Assembly: GCA_964536025.1 (NCBI GenBank)
Contig: CAZHXA010000020.1
Location: forward strand, 1-40,575
Direction: 5' to 3'
Origin: RGIG4576 sp964536025
GTDB taxonomy: Bacteria > Bacteroidota > Bacteroidia > Bacteroidales > Muribaculaceae
DNA: 40,575 nucleotides
Part shown: piece after piece, positions 32,260 to 39,527 of the stretch
Numbering within the stretch: position 1 is the stretch's first letter
Layout of the letters: each line of letters opens with the position of its first letter
Position numbers and translations under genes: made by a program
The notes under the pieces: generated by a model
Databases searched by the model: none
The model's input: only the letters and a program-made list of their open reading frames with translations
What the model was told of the DNA's origin: nothing

Positions 32260-34197
32260 ATGATTAACATTACTTTTCCCGATGGAAGTGTAAAGCAATT
32301 TGAATCAGGAGTAACCCCTTATCAAATTGCTGAAAGCATAAGCCCTCGTCTTGCAAAAGAGGTGCTTGCTGCAACAGTGAATGGTGCTGAATGGGATATT
32401 TCACGACCAATTTGTAATGATGGTGAAATAAAATTGTTTAAGTGGGATGATGCCGAAGGTAAACACGCTTTTTGGCACACTTCAGCTCACTTGCTTGCCG
32501 AAGCACTTCAAGAATTATATAAAGGTGTTCAATTTGGTATCGGTCCGGCAGTGGAAAATGGTTTCTACTATGATATTGATCCGGGCGAAAATGTGATTAC
32601 CAGTGCCGATTTTCCAAAAATAGAAGCTAAGATGGCTGAACTTGCGGCTAAAGACGAAGCAGTCGTAAGAGCTGATATAAGCAAAGCCGATGCACTAAAG
32701 GCTTTTGGTGAACGTGGCGAAACTTACAAGTGTGAGTTGATTAATGACTTGGAAGACGGAACAATTTCTACATATACTCAAGGTGCGTTTACCGACTTGT
32801 GCCGAGGACCGCATTTGCCTTCAACCGGAGCCATTAAGGCAGTGAAAATAATGTCGCTTGCCGGTGCTTATTGGCGTGGTGATGAAACACGCAAACAAAT
32901 GGTTCGTATTTATGGTGTGTCTTATCCAAAGAAAAAACTTCTTGATGAATATCTTGCAATTCTTGAAGAAGCCAAGAAACGTGACCACCGTAAGATTGGT
33001 AAAGAAATGGAACTCTTTGCATTTTCTCAAAATGTAGGTGCAGGACTTCCGTTGTGGTTGCCAAAGGGAGCCGCATTGCGTGACCGTCTTGAACAATTCT
33101 TGAGAAAAATTCAACGTCGTTACGGTTATCTTCAAGTGATTACTCCGCACATAGGTAACAAGATGCTTTATGTAACATCAGGACATTATGCAAAATACGG
33201 TAAGGATTCATTCCAACCTATCCACACTCCTGAAGAAGGCGAAGAATACTTCTTGAAACCTATGAACTGTCCTCACCATTGTGAGATATATAAAACATCA
33301 CCTCGTTCTTATAAGGACCTTCCTCTTCGTTTTGCCGAATTTGGAACAGTGTACCGTTATGAACAAAGTGGTGAACTTCATGGATTGACACGTGTGCGTG
33401 GATTTACTCAAGATGATGCACACTTGTTCTGTACTCCCGACCAAGTGAAAGGTGAGTTCTTGAAAGTTATGGATATTATCTTCTATATTTTCAAGGCATT
33501 GAATTTTGAAAATTTTGAAGCTCAAATATCTCTTCGCGACCCAAATAACAAACAAAAATATGTAGGTAGCGATGAAAATTGGGAAAAATCGGAGCGTGCC
33601 ATTATTGAGGCATGCGAAGAAAAAGGCTTGAAAGCTAAGGCTGTTCAAGGTGAAGCTGCTTTCTACGGACCTAAACTTGACTTCATGGTTAAGGACGCAA
33701 TAGGTCGCCGTTGGCAATTAGGAACAATCCAAGTGGATTATAACTTGCCAGAACGATTCGGTCTTGAATATACAGGTGCCGATAACCAAAAGCATCGTCC
33801 TGTAATGATTCACCGTGCACCGTTCGGTTCAATGGAACGCTTTGTTGCCGTATTGCTTGAACATACAGCAGGAAAATTGCCGTTGTGGCTTGCTCCCGAT
33901 CAAGCAGTAGTACTTCCTATCAGTGAAAAATATAACGATTACGCACAAAAAGTGGTAAGAGAATTAGCTGAAAAGGATATTAGAGCATTTGTTGACGATA
34001 GAAACGAAAAAATAGGTAAGAAAATACGCGACAATGAGTTGAAAAAAATACCTTATTTGCTTATTGTCGGTGAAAAAGAAGCCGAAAATGATGAAGTTTC
34101 TGTAAGAAAACAGGGCGAAGGTGATAAAGGTTCGCAAAAAATTACTACCTTTGCAGACGATTTTGCTCAGGAAATTGAGAAAATGACAAACTTTTAA
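32260..34197 (+). CDS. thrS: Threonyl-tRNA synthetase
   Basis: This is a 645-residue class II synthetase of standard layout. It has an N-terminal TGS domain (INITFPDGSVKQFESGVTPY), an editing domain with HTSAHLLAEAL and the Zn-editing region CRGPHLPSTG, and a catalytic core. Core motifs include KPMNCPHHCEIYK, the motif-2 loop FRFAEFGTVYRYEQSGELHG-type sequence (LRFAEFGTVYRYEQSG) and motif 3 HRAPFGSMERF. A C-terminal anticodon-binding domain follows. It attaches Thr to tRNA-Thr. It heads the operon with infC, rpmI and rplT, and its leader carries a hairpin that may provide autoregulation. Confidence 0.97.
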   Translation: MINITFPDGSVKQFESGVTPYQIAESISPRLAKEVLAATVNGAEWDISRPICNDGEIKLFKWDDAEGKHAFWHTSAHLLAEALQELYKGVQFGIGPAVENGFYYDIDPGENVITSADFPKIEAKMAELAAKDEAVVRADISKADALKAFGERGETYKCELINDLEDGTISTYTQGAFTDLCRGPHLPSTGAIKAVKIMSLAGAYWRGDETRKQMVRIYGVSYPKKKLLDEYLAILEEAKKRDHRKIGKEMELFAFSQNVGAGLPLWLPKGAALRDRLEQFLRKIQRRYGYLQVITPHIGNKMLYVTSGHYAKYGKDSFQPIHTPEEGEEYFLKPMNCPHHCEIYKTSPRSYKDLPLRFAEFGTVYRYEQSGELHGLTRVRGFTQDDAHLFCTPDQVKGEFLKVMDIIFYIFKALNFENFEAQISLRDPNNKQKYVGSDENWEKSERAIIEACEEKGLKAKAVQGEAAFYGPKLDFMVKDAIGRRWQLGTIQVDYNLPERFGLEYTGADNQKHRPVMIHRAPFGSMERFVAVLLEHTAGKLPLWLAPDQAVVLPISEKYNDYAQKVVRELAEKDIRAFVDDRNEKIGKKIRDNELKKIPYLLIVGEKEAENDEVSVRKQGEGDKGSQKITTFADDFAQEIEKMTNF

Positions 34198-34206
34198 TAT
34201 TATTGA

Positions 34207-34806
34207 ATGGAGAAAAAACCATCGTGGACAGGGCCTAAGAAGCCTGCAACACCGCGACCTGCTGCAGAGGCCGCAAAGAAAAAAGGTGATAAAGAAAATA
34301 AAGATCAGCATGCCATAAATGAGCATATCAGAGCTAAAGAAGTGCGTTTGGTAGGCGATAATGTTGAACAAGGCGTATATCCTTTGGCTGAGGCTTTGCG
34401 TATTGCCGATGACTTGGATTTGGACCTTATTGAAATTTCACCTAATGCGGTGCCTCCTGTTTGTAGAGTGCTTGATTATCAAAAGTTTCTTTATCAACAG
34501 CGTAAACGCTTGAAAGAACAAAAAGCGAAATCTACTAAGGTGGTAGTGAAAGAAATTCGTTTCGGACCTCAAACCGATGACCATGACTATAACTTTAAGT
34601 TAAAGCATGCTCAAGGTTTCCTTAAAGAAGGAGCAAAGGTGAAAGCTTATGTATTCTTCAAAGGTCGTTCTATTCTGTTCAAGGAACAAGGTGAAGTGCT
34701 TTTGCTTCGTTTTGCCAATGATTTGGAAGAATATGGTAAGGTGGAACAAATGCCGGTTCTTGAAGGAAAACGAATGATTATCATGCTTACTCCAAAGAAA
34801 AAATAA
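34207..34806 (+). CDS. infC: Translation initiation factor IF-3
   Basis: This is a 199-residue IF-3 with N domain INEHIRAKEVRLVGDNVEQG and DLDLIEISPNAVPPVCRVLD, a Lys-rich linker, and C domain KEIRFGPQTDDHDYNFKLKH and VKAYVFFKGRSILFKEQG. An N-terminal extension of about 37 Lys/Pro/Ala-rich residues precedes the conserved part; such extensions occur in Bacteroidetes. It prevents premature 50S joining and checks the start codon. The ATG is nine bases after the thrS stop. No unusual AUU start is seen at this position. Confidence 0.95.
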   Translation: MEKKPSWTGPKKPATPRPAAEAAKKKGDKENKDQHAINEHIRAKEVRLVGDNVEQGVYPLAEALRIADDLDLDLIEISPNAVPPVCRVLDYQKFLYQQRKRLKEQKAKSTKVVVKEIRFGPQTDDHDYNFKLKHAQGFLKEGAKVKAYVFFKGRSILFKEQGEVLLLRFANDLEEYGKVEQMPVLEGKRMIIMLTPKKK

Positions 34807-34817
34807 TAAAAATGTAG

Positions 34818-34853
34818 AGAGCCTTGGGCTTTTGGGTTGCCCAAGCTCTTTTT
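34818..34853 (+). terminator. Terminator/attenuator between infC and rpmI
   Basis: AGAG-CTTGGGC (one bulged C) pairs with GCCCAAG-CTCT, followed by TTTTT. It lies inside what is otherwise one operon, so it probably lowers or controls read-through into rpmI. Confidence 0.75.
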
Positions 34854-34882
34854 AAGTATAATATTTTAAAAAAATTACAAAA

Positions 34883-35080
34883 ATGCCAAAAGCTAAGACT
34901 AATTCCGGTGCTAAAAAAAGATTTGTTCTTACCGGAACAGGGAAAATCAAGAGAAAGCATGCTTTCAAAAGTCACATCTTGACTAAGAAGACTAAAAAGC
35001 AAAAAAGAACTTTGCGTCACTTCACTTTGGTGGATACTGCCGATAGTGCTAACGTACGTAAACTACTTTGCTTGAAGTAA
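34883..35080 (+). CDS. rpmI: 50S ribosomal protein L35
   Basis: This is a 65-residue basic protein with the L35 pattern PKAKTNSGAKKRFVLTGTGK, KRKHAFKSHILTKKTKKQKR and LRHFTLVDTADSANVRKLL. L35 is a late-assembly protein of the 50S subunit. Length and order in the infC-rpmI-rplT cluster are as in most bacteria. It lies just after the attenuator hairpin. Confidence 0.95.
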   Translation: MPKAKTNSGAKKRFVLTGTGKIKRKHAFKSHILTKKTKKQKRTLRHFTLVDTADSANVRKLLCLK

Positions 35081-35158
35081 TTTTACAAAAGTTGGGATTT
35101 TGAAGTAATTCATTTCTCCAAAAGATTTTCAATTTAAAATTTATTTTTTATTAACCGA

Positions 35159-35201
35159 GTGTTTAGCAGATAAAAGTGCAATTGATGCCGCTAACATTCA
35201 A
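35159..35201 (+). promoter_or_regulatory. Possible structured leader between rpmI and rplT
   Basis: The 135-base gap is long for this cluster. GTTTAGC (about 35160) can pair with GCTAAC (about 35195) with one bulge, enclosing about 28 bases. L20 represses its own mRNA through such leaders in other phyla, but no match to a known L20 leader was made here. Confidence 0.3.
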
Positions 35202-35215
35202 AAAAAATTAAGAAA

Positions 35216-35566
35216 ATGCCTAGATCAGTAAATCACGTAGCTTCAAGAGCTCGTAGAAAAAGAATTTTAAAACTTACAAGAGGTCAATACGGATGTCGTC
35301 GTAACGTGTGGACAGTTGCCAAGAATTCTTGGGAAAAAGGTCTTACTTATGCTTATCGCGATCGTAAAAACAAAAAACGTACTTTCCGTGCTCTTTGGAT
35401 TCAAAGAATTAACGCAGCAGCTCGTTTTGAAGACCTTTCTTACTCTAAGTTGATGGGCTTGATTCACAAGGCTGGTATTGAAATCAATCGCAAAGTCTTG
35501 GCTGACCTTGCTATGAACAATCCTGAAGCTTTCAAGGCTATCGTTGAGAAAGTTAAAAACGCATAA
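35216..35566 (+). CDS. rplT: 50S ribosomal protein L20
   Basis: This is a 116-residue L20 with the long basic N-terminal helix (VNHVASRARRKRILKLTRGQ and YGCRRNVW), the rRNA-binding DRKNKKRTFRALWIQRINAA and the conserved end LMGLIHKAGIEINRKVLADLA. It is essential for early 50S assembly. It is the last gene of the thrS operon and is followed by a very strong terminator and then the 6S-like RNA, the usual neighbour in Bacteroidales. Confidence 0.97.
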   Translation: MPRSVNHVASRARRKRILKLTRGQYGCRRNVWTVAKNSWEKGLTYAYRDRKNKKRTFRALWIQRINAAARFEDLSYSKLMGLIHKAGIEINRKVLADLAMNNPEAFKAIVEKVKNA

Positions 35567-35587
35567 GTTTTTTTACTTGTGTTAAAT

Positions 35588-35622
35588 AACAAAAAAGCCC
35601 CATCTCTTGGGGCTTTTTTGTT
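35588..35622 (+). terminator. Terminator of the thrS-infC-rpmI-rplT operon
   Basis: AACAAAAAAGCCCC pairs perfectly with GGGGCTTTTTTGTT around a 7-base loop. Confidence 0.95.
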
Positions 35623-35630
35623 GTTATATT

Positions 35631-35662
35631 TTTGCAAATTTCAAATCCGATTTGTAAATTTG
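35631..35662 (+). promoter_or_regulatory. Full-consensus promoter of the 6S-like RNA
   Basis: TTTG (35631-35634), a 20-base spacer and TAAATTTG (35655-35662) match the Bacteroidetes -33/-7 consensus exactly. Confidence 0.82.
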
Positions 35663-35668
35663 CAATAC

Positions 35669-35909
35669 AATAAAGCTGAAAAGTCAGCCATATCAAAGTT
35701 GATTGGGTTACTCTTCAAATTATAATGAAATGCCGAGACAAGCTTTCTTATCAATGGCGGGCCCCAACTGTTTACAGTGTCATTCTTTGACCGGGTGGAT
35801 TACAAAGAGACGGAAGCACTCAAATCCTGTTTTATCGGAGTTTCATCGCATCCTTTGGTATGGCATCTTATAAGAGTCGGTGGTTTTTATCATCGACTTT
35901 CTTTTTTTA
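35669..35909 (+). ncRNA. ssrS: 6S RNA (Bacteroidales-1 type)
   Basis: A transcript of about 240 nt is defined by a perfect promoter and a terminator (AGTCGGTG pairing with CATCGACT and a T7 tail, 35871-35909). No ORF is present. A long-range closing stem pairs TTATAA and ATGCC (about 35718-35734) with GGCAT and TTATAA (about 35863-35875), giving a rod-like fold. The Bacteroidales-1 RNA motif is described as lying downstream of rplT in this order, flanked by exactly such a promoter and terminator, and later work proposed it to be the 6S RNA that sequesters RNA polymerase holoenzyme. Assignment rests on position, boundaries and rod shape rather than an alignment. Confidence 0.72.
35871..35909 (+). 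terminator. Terminator of the 6S-like RNA
   Basis: AGTCGGTG pairs with CATCGACT (one G-T pair) around a T-rich loop, followed by C and T7. Confidence 0.8.
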
Positions 35910-35945
35910 AAGGCAAATAAATTTCTTATTTTACATTTTTTCATA

Positions 35946-35953
35946 TACCTTTG
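35946..35953 (+). promoter_or_regulatory. -7 box of the 52-residue ORF
   Basis: TACCTTTG lies 16 bases before the ATG at 35969, the same spacing as at other promoters in the window. Confidence 0.5.
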
Positions 35954-35968
35954 CATTAATCATCGGTT

Positions 35969-36127
35969 ATGAGCTGTGGTGATAGCCTGCCTTTGATTAC
36001 ATTTTTTTGTTTAATGGTGTTATTGATGTTATCTTCGATATTCAAACTTGGCGGTAAGAATATACAGATTGAAGATGATGACAATAGCACCTGCATTGAT
36101 TGCTATAAACATAGTCACACCGTGTGA
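35969..36127 (+). CDS. Small single-span membrane protein (52 residues), unrecognised
   Basis: ATG to TGA encodes 52 residues: a short start (MSCGDSLP), one clear hydrophobic helix (LITFFCLMVLLMLSSIFKLG) and an acidic, cysteine-containing tail (IQIEDDDNSTCIDCYKHSHT). The CIDC pair and nearby His residues could bind metal or form a disulfide. A promoter box at the correct distance supports expression, and the stop lies within a perfect inverted repeat (36113-36129). No family was recognised. It might be a small toxin-like or regulatory membrane peptide, or a chance ORF. Confidence 0.45.
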   Translation: MSCGDSLPLITFFCLMVLLMLSSIFKLGGKNIQIEDDDNSTCIDCYKHSHTV

Positions 36128-36129
36128 CT
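36113..36129 (+). terminator. Hairpin at the end of the small ORF
   Basis: AGTCACA-CCG-TGTGACT is a perfect 7-bp dyad covering the stop codon. There is no T-run after it, so it may protect the 3' end or act as an operator rather than terminate. Confidence 0.35.
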
Positions 36130-36161
36130 GTTATATAGTTATATCGGTGTGGGGCTGTTGT

Positions 36162-36300
36162 TCTATCTAATCTGTGGGTACGCCAAGACCTGAATATCAA
36201 GATAGAGCTGAAATACAATCTCCACACTTTTTTATTTTTTTGCAGGTTGACAAAAAAAATAATGGCTACCCACACAATTAAAAAAAAACATTGGAGATTG
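36162..36300 (+). promoter_or_regulatory. Possible structured leader of the LRR-caspase operon
   Basis: Complementary segments alternate along this stretch. TCTATCT (36162-36168) pairs with AGATAGA (36200-36206). TGTGGGTA-GCC (36173-36184, one bulge) pairs with GGCTACCCACA (36264-36274). CAATCTCCA (36216-36224) pairs with TGGAGATTG (36292-36300). The pairings interleave, so they imply a pseudoknot or mutually exclusive folds. No perfect promoter box was found in 36130-36348. Confidence 0.4.
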
Positions 36301-36348
36301 AAATATAGTAACGAGTGAAACTTAACTTGAAATATAATTTTAAATCCA

Positions 36349-37842
36349 ATGAAAAAAATAGGATTAATTTTGTTTACCTGTTTCTTTGTAATGGGCGTTA
36401 TGTATGCCGCAAATGGGAATTGCGGTGATGGTGTGAAATGGAGTTTGTCACGCGACGGTGTTCTTGTGATTTCGGGAAAAGGATCAATGAAAAATTTCGG
36501 TGGCTCTCGTCCTTGGCGTTCTGATTTTGTGAAAAGAGCATTGATAGAAGAAGGTGTTACCTCTATTGGAAAAAACACGTTCAATGGTTGTAAAAATCTT
36601 ATCGATGTAAGCATTGGCAACTCGGTTTTGTCTATTGGCGAGGAAGCTTTCAGGGGGTGTGAAAACCTTGCTTATGTGGTAATACCCGGTTCGGTGGAAG
36701 AAATCAAGAAAAATGCTTTTGCTAATTGTAAATCACTTGGTTCGGTGGAATTGAAATTCGGATGTGTAACCATTGAGGAAAATGCCTTTATGGGATGTTC
36801 CAGCCTGGCTACATTATATGTTCCCGAGAGTGTTCGTACAATCGGCAAAGATGCTTTTAAAAATTGTTCTTATTTGAATAACATAACAAGTCTGCCCGAT
36901 TTTGTAACCATGCAATCAAGTTCGTTTTACGGGTTGAATGCCGCAGTTGTGTCAAGATATATAAGCGATAAGGAGCAAGAAAAAATGTATGCCGAAGCAA
37001 GGGGTAGAGATGTTATTCCTTCAAAACCTGTAAATGAAAACGGGAAAGGTAGTGAAATTAAAGCCGATGTGGATTTATTTGTTCCACAAACCGATAAAGT
37101 GAACGAAAATACTTTTGTTGTGATAATTGCAAATGAAGCCTACCAAAAGTTGGCTAAAGTGAATTATGCGATAAAAGACGGACAATCGTTTGCAGAATAT
37201 TGTCATTTCACTCTTGGTGTACCTCATGAAAACATTCGCACTTATCATAATGCCACTTATGGAAGAATGCTTGAAGCAGTCTCCGACTTGAAAAGCATTT
37301 CGAGCGTTTATGGAAGTGAGATGAATGTTATATTCTATTATTGCGGACATGGAGCTCCCGACGAAGCAACAAAAGAATCTTTCTTATTGCCGGTTGATGC
37401 TTTTAAGGTTTCTCCTAATGTGTGTTTGTCGTTGAAAAAATTATATAGTGATTTGGCTGACTTGAAAGTGGGAAAAGTTGCCGTGTTCTTGGATGCTTGT
37501 TTCAGTGGTGCAACAAGAGCCGGTGAAATGTTGGCGTCGGCACGCGGTACGGCTATGGCTCCTCGAGCAGAAACTCTTGCAGGTAATGTAGTTACGTTTA
37601 CAGCATCATCGGGAAGTGAAACGGCGTTGCAATATGATGAAAAAGGACATGGCATGTTTACTTATTATCTGTTGAAGAAGTTGCAAGAAAGCAAGGGCGA
37701 TGTGTCTATGGGTGAATTGTGTGAGTATGTTAAGAAAAAAGTTTTGCAAAAGTCGGTGGTTGTAAATCGTAAAAAGCAAACGCCCACTCTTGATTATGCA
37801 CCCGAGTTGGAAGGTTCTTGGCATAATTGGAAATTAAAGTAA
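36349..37842 (+). CDS. Secreted LRR-caspase fusion (BspA-like repeats plus C14 caspase domain)
   Basis: This is a 497-residue protein with signal peptide MKKIGLILFTCFFVMGVMYA. Residues ~24-50 are the usual cap of Bacteroidetes LRR proteins (CGDGVKWSLSRDGVLVISGK). Residues ~60-200 are five or six LRR_5 units (SIGKNTFNGCKNLIDVSIGN and similar). A linker leads to a caspase-like domain (~250-490): VVIIANEAYQKLAKVNYAIKD, the catalytic His334 in FYYCGHGAP, and Cys384 in VFLDACFSG. The His-Cys spacing of 50 is normal. C14 proteases cleave after Arg/Lys or Asp; the acidic or basic preference cannot be read. The repeats presumably bind a target. It is the first gene of a unit with a beta-barrel protein (40 bases on) and a lipoprotein. 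Confidence 0.88.
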   Translation: MKKIGLILFTCFFVMGVMYAANGNCGDGVKWSLSRDGVLVISGKGSMKNFGGSRPWRSDFVKRALIEEGVTSIGKNTFNGCKNLIDVSIGNSVLSIGEEAFRGCENLAYVVIPGSVEEIKKNAFANCKSLGSVELKFGCVTIEENAFMGCSSLATLYVPESVRTIGKDAFKNCSYLNNITSLPDFVTMQSSSFYGLNAAVVSRYISDKEQEKMYAEARGRDVIPSKPVNENGKGSEIKADVDLFVPQTDKVNENTFVVIIANEAYQKLAKVNYAIKDGQSFAEYCHFTLGVPHENIRTYHNATYGRMLEAVSDLKSISSVYGSEMNVIFYYCGHGAPDEATKESFLLPVDAFKVSPNVCLSLKKLYSDLADLKVGKVAVFLDACFSGATRAGEMLASARGTAMAPRAETLAGNVVTFTASSGSETALQYDEKGHGMFTYYLLKKLQESKGDVSMGELCEYVKKKVLQKSVVVNRKKQTPTLDYAPELEGSWHNWKLK

Positions 37843-37882
37843 AAAATATAAAAGTATAAATCTTTAAAATAGATTATTTTTT

Positions 37883-38524
37883 ATGAAAAAAATGATTTTT
37901 ATGCTGTTGCTCGCTGTTCTGTCGGTTGCGGGTGTATCGGCTCAAAATGCTAATCGTTCCGGATTCTTCTTGGAACTTGGTGCAGGTGGATTTGTAATTA
38001 ATCCTCCTATGTTGAAAGTGACAACTACTTATAAACAAACAGGTACATCTGTTCCGTCTACAATATCGGGGAATGATGTTATTGAGTATGAAAACGTATT
38101 GAAATATTCGTTTAATATGGGTTATCGCTTTGCTAAATCACGTCATTGGGCGATGGATTGCAGGTTGAATTGTATCTTTAGCGATGGAATGCTTGATGAA
38201 ATGTTTGTTGTAGGTGTTATGTATGGAGTGAGATATGTTTCACCTGAACTTTTTAGAAATTTCAGTTTATATGGAGCTCTGAGTGTGGGACCTATGTTTA
38301 GATTAGATAAAAAAGATTATGTGCATTATGGGAATATAAACTTATATGGAGGTGCTAATTTTGAACTTGGTTGTAACTTGTCAAATAAACTGTATATGGG
38401 TGCTTTTTTAAGTTTATATGGGGGAGTTCCTTCTCCGGAATATTATGATTATGAAGCTTTACAATATACTGAGAAAATCCGCATTAATGGTTTGCTTGGT
38501 GCTAAGTTAGGTTTTCGTTTTTAA
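37883..38524 (+). CDS. Outer-membrane beta-barrel protein
   Basis: This is a 213-residue protein with a signal peptide (MKKMIFMLLLAVLSVAGVSA, QN) and about eight amphipathic strands (GFFLELGAGGFVI, NVLKYSFNMGYRFA, WAMDCRLNCIFSD, FSLYGALSVGPMF, LYGGANFELGCNL, LYMGAFLSLYGG), ending in LGAKLGFRF with a terminal Phe. This is typical of small outer-membrane barrels of the OmpA/OmpW-like size class. No specific family was recognised. It lies 40 bases after the LRR-caspase gene and 18 before the lipoprotein gene, so all three are probably co-transcribed. Confidence 0.8.
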   Translation: MKKMIFMLLLAVLSVAGVSAQNANRSGFFLELGAGGFVINPPMLKVTTTYKQTGTSVPSTISGNDVIEYENVLKYSFNMGYRFAKSRHWAMDCRLNCIFSDGMLDEMFVVGVMYGVRYVSPELFRNFSLYGALSVGPMFRLDKKDYVHYGNINLYGGANFELGCNLSNKLYMGAFLSLYGGVPSPEYYDYEALQYTEKIRINGLLGAKLGFRF

Positions 38525-38542
38525 TGATAGGAGGATAAAGTT

Positions 38543-39358
38543 ATGAAAATTGTAAAAATATTATTTATATTGGTGTTGTCGTCTTTTGTTTTGTCTTCGT
38601 GTGAAAAAGACGATGAGATAAAAGTTTCCAATACTTCAATTAAGGTAAATAAATTGGAAGGTTCTGCACTAATTAATGATGCGTATAATGATTCAACTTA
38701 TGAAGTTGTATTTTTTGCTGTTTATGATAGAGATTTTAAAACAAATTCAGATCTTTATTATTCCGGTTATTATGAAGATGAAATATATGTTAAATATGGT
38801 ACAGATTCATCTTTAAAAAATGCTGAAATGGTGAACTTGCATTATGATGGTACGGACAACTATATTTCTATTGGTGTGGAAGTTAAAACAAATAAGAAGT
38901 ATTATTATCAAGTATGTGTAAAAATATCACCTCGAGTAGGAAATGTAAATAATGAAGAGTTTTGGGTGTATGATAAAATACGCGAATTTGATTTAATGGA
39001 GAAGGATATATTTAAAAATATGTCAATTAAAGCAGATTATCTTGGACCTGATGATCGTTACGATCGTCAAGTGTTTTCTATAAGTGTTACCGGTTCTCCT
39101 TTTGGTAAAGAAGTGCCTGTTAGTTACGATTTTTGGCATTACACATCCAAAGCAGGTATTATGGGTGGCTTTGATCCTGAAAAATTATATACTTTTTATG
39201 AGGATAGTGATTATCAAAGCTTAGGTGTTTGGAATTTTTACATTGATAATAGAGATATTTATGTAGGTGAAGTGTTTTATTATAAACCTTATTGTAGGTC
39301 GAGGAATAATCCTAATGTTTATATTTATGGAGAACTTTCGAGTGTGGTTTTAAAATAA
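38543..39358 (+). CDS. Lipoprotein of unknown function
   Basis: This is a 271-residue protein with a lipoprotein signal (MKIVKILFILVLSSFVLSSC, lipobox LSSC, Cys20) followed by the acidic EKDDE, a context that favours surface or outer-membrane placement. The body is rich in Tyr and Asp and looks like an all-beta protein, possibly two Ig/fibronectin-like modules (SALINDAYNDSTYEVVFFAV; NKKYYYQVCVKIS; FSISVTGSPFGKEVPVSYDF). No family was recognised. It is the last gene of the LRR-caspase unit, followed by a very strong terminator. Confidence 0.78.
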   Translation: MKIVKILFILVLSSFVLSSCEKDDEIKVSNTSIKVNKLEGSALINDAYNDSTYEVVFFAVYDRDFKTNSDLYYSGYYEDEIYVKYGTDSSLKNAEMVNLHYDGTDNYISIGVEVKTNKKYYYQVCVKISPRVGNVNNEEFWVYDKIREFDLMEKDIFKNMSIKADYLGPDDRYDRQVFSISVTGSPFGKEVPVSYDFWHYTSKAGIMGGFDPEKLYTFYEDSDYQSLGVWNFYIDNRDIYVGEVFYYKPYCRSRNNPNVYIYGELSSVVLK

Positions 39359-39426
39359 TGAAGTGAAGAATACTGAATTATGCGATAATACTATTATTAT
39401 AGTGTGAATAATTTGTGGTATTTTTT

Positions 39427-39480
39427 ATAAAAGCAAGAAAACGAGGTATTAACACCTCGTTTTCTTGCTTTTATTCTGTT
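39427..39480. terminator. Terminator after the LRR-caspase operon, bidirectional
   Basis: A perfect stem of about 20 bp (ATAAAAGCAAGAAAACGAGG pairing with CCTCGTTTTC and TTGCTTTTAT) lies between the convergent lipoprotein and DUF1460 genes. T-rich sequence follows on the plus strand and precedes the stem on the plus strand as TTTTTT. Confidence 0.88.
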
Positions 39481-39527
39481 TTTTGTCGATTATTAAGTCT
39501 CTGTAGCTTTTAAGTGGTGGTAGAAAT

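Noticed and set aside
33298..33717. 139-residue ORF antisense to thrS
   Set aside because: It is a shadow of the thrS catalytic domain, with no recognisable features.
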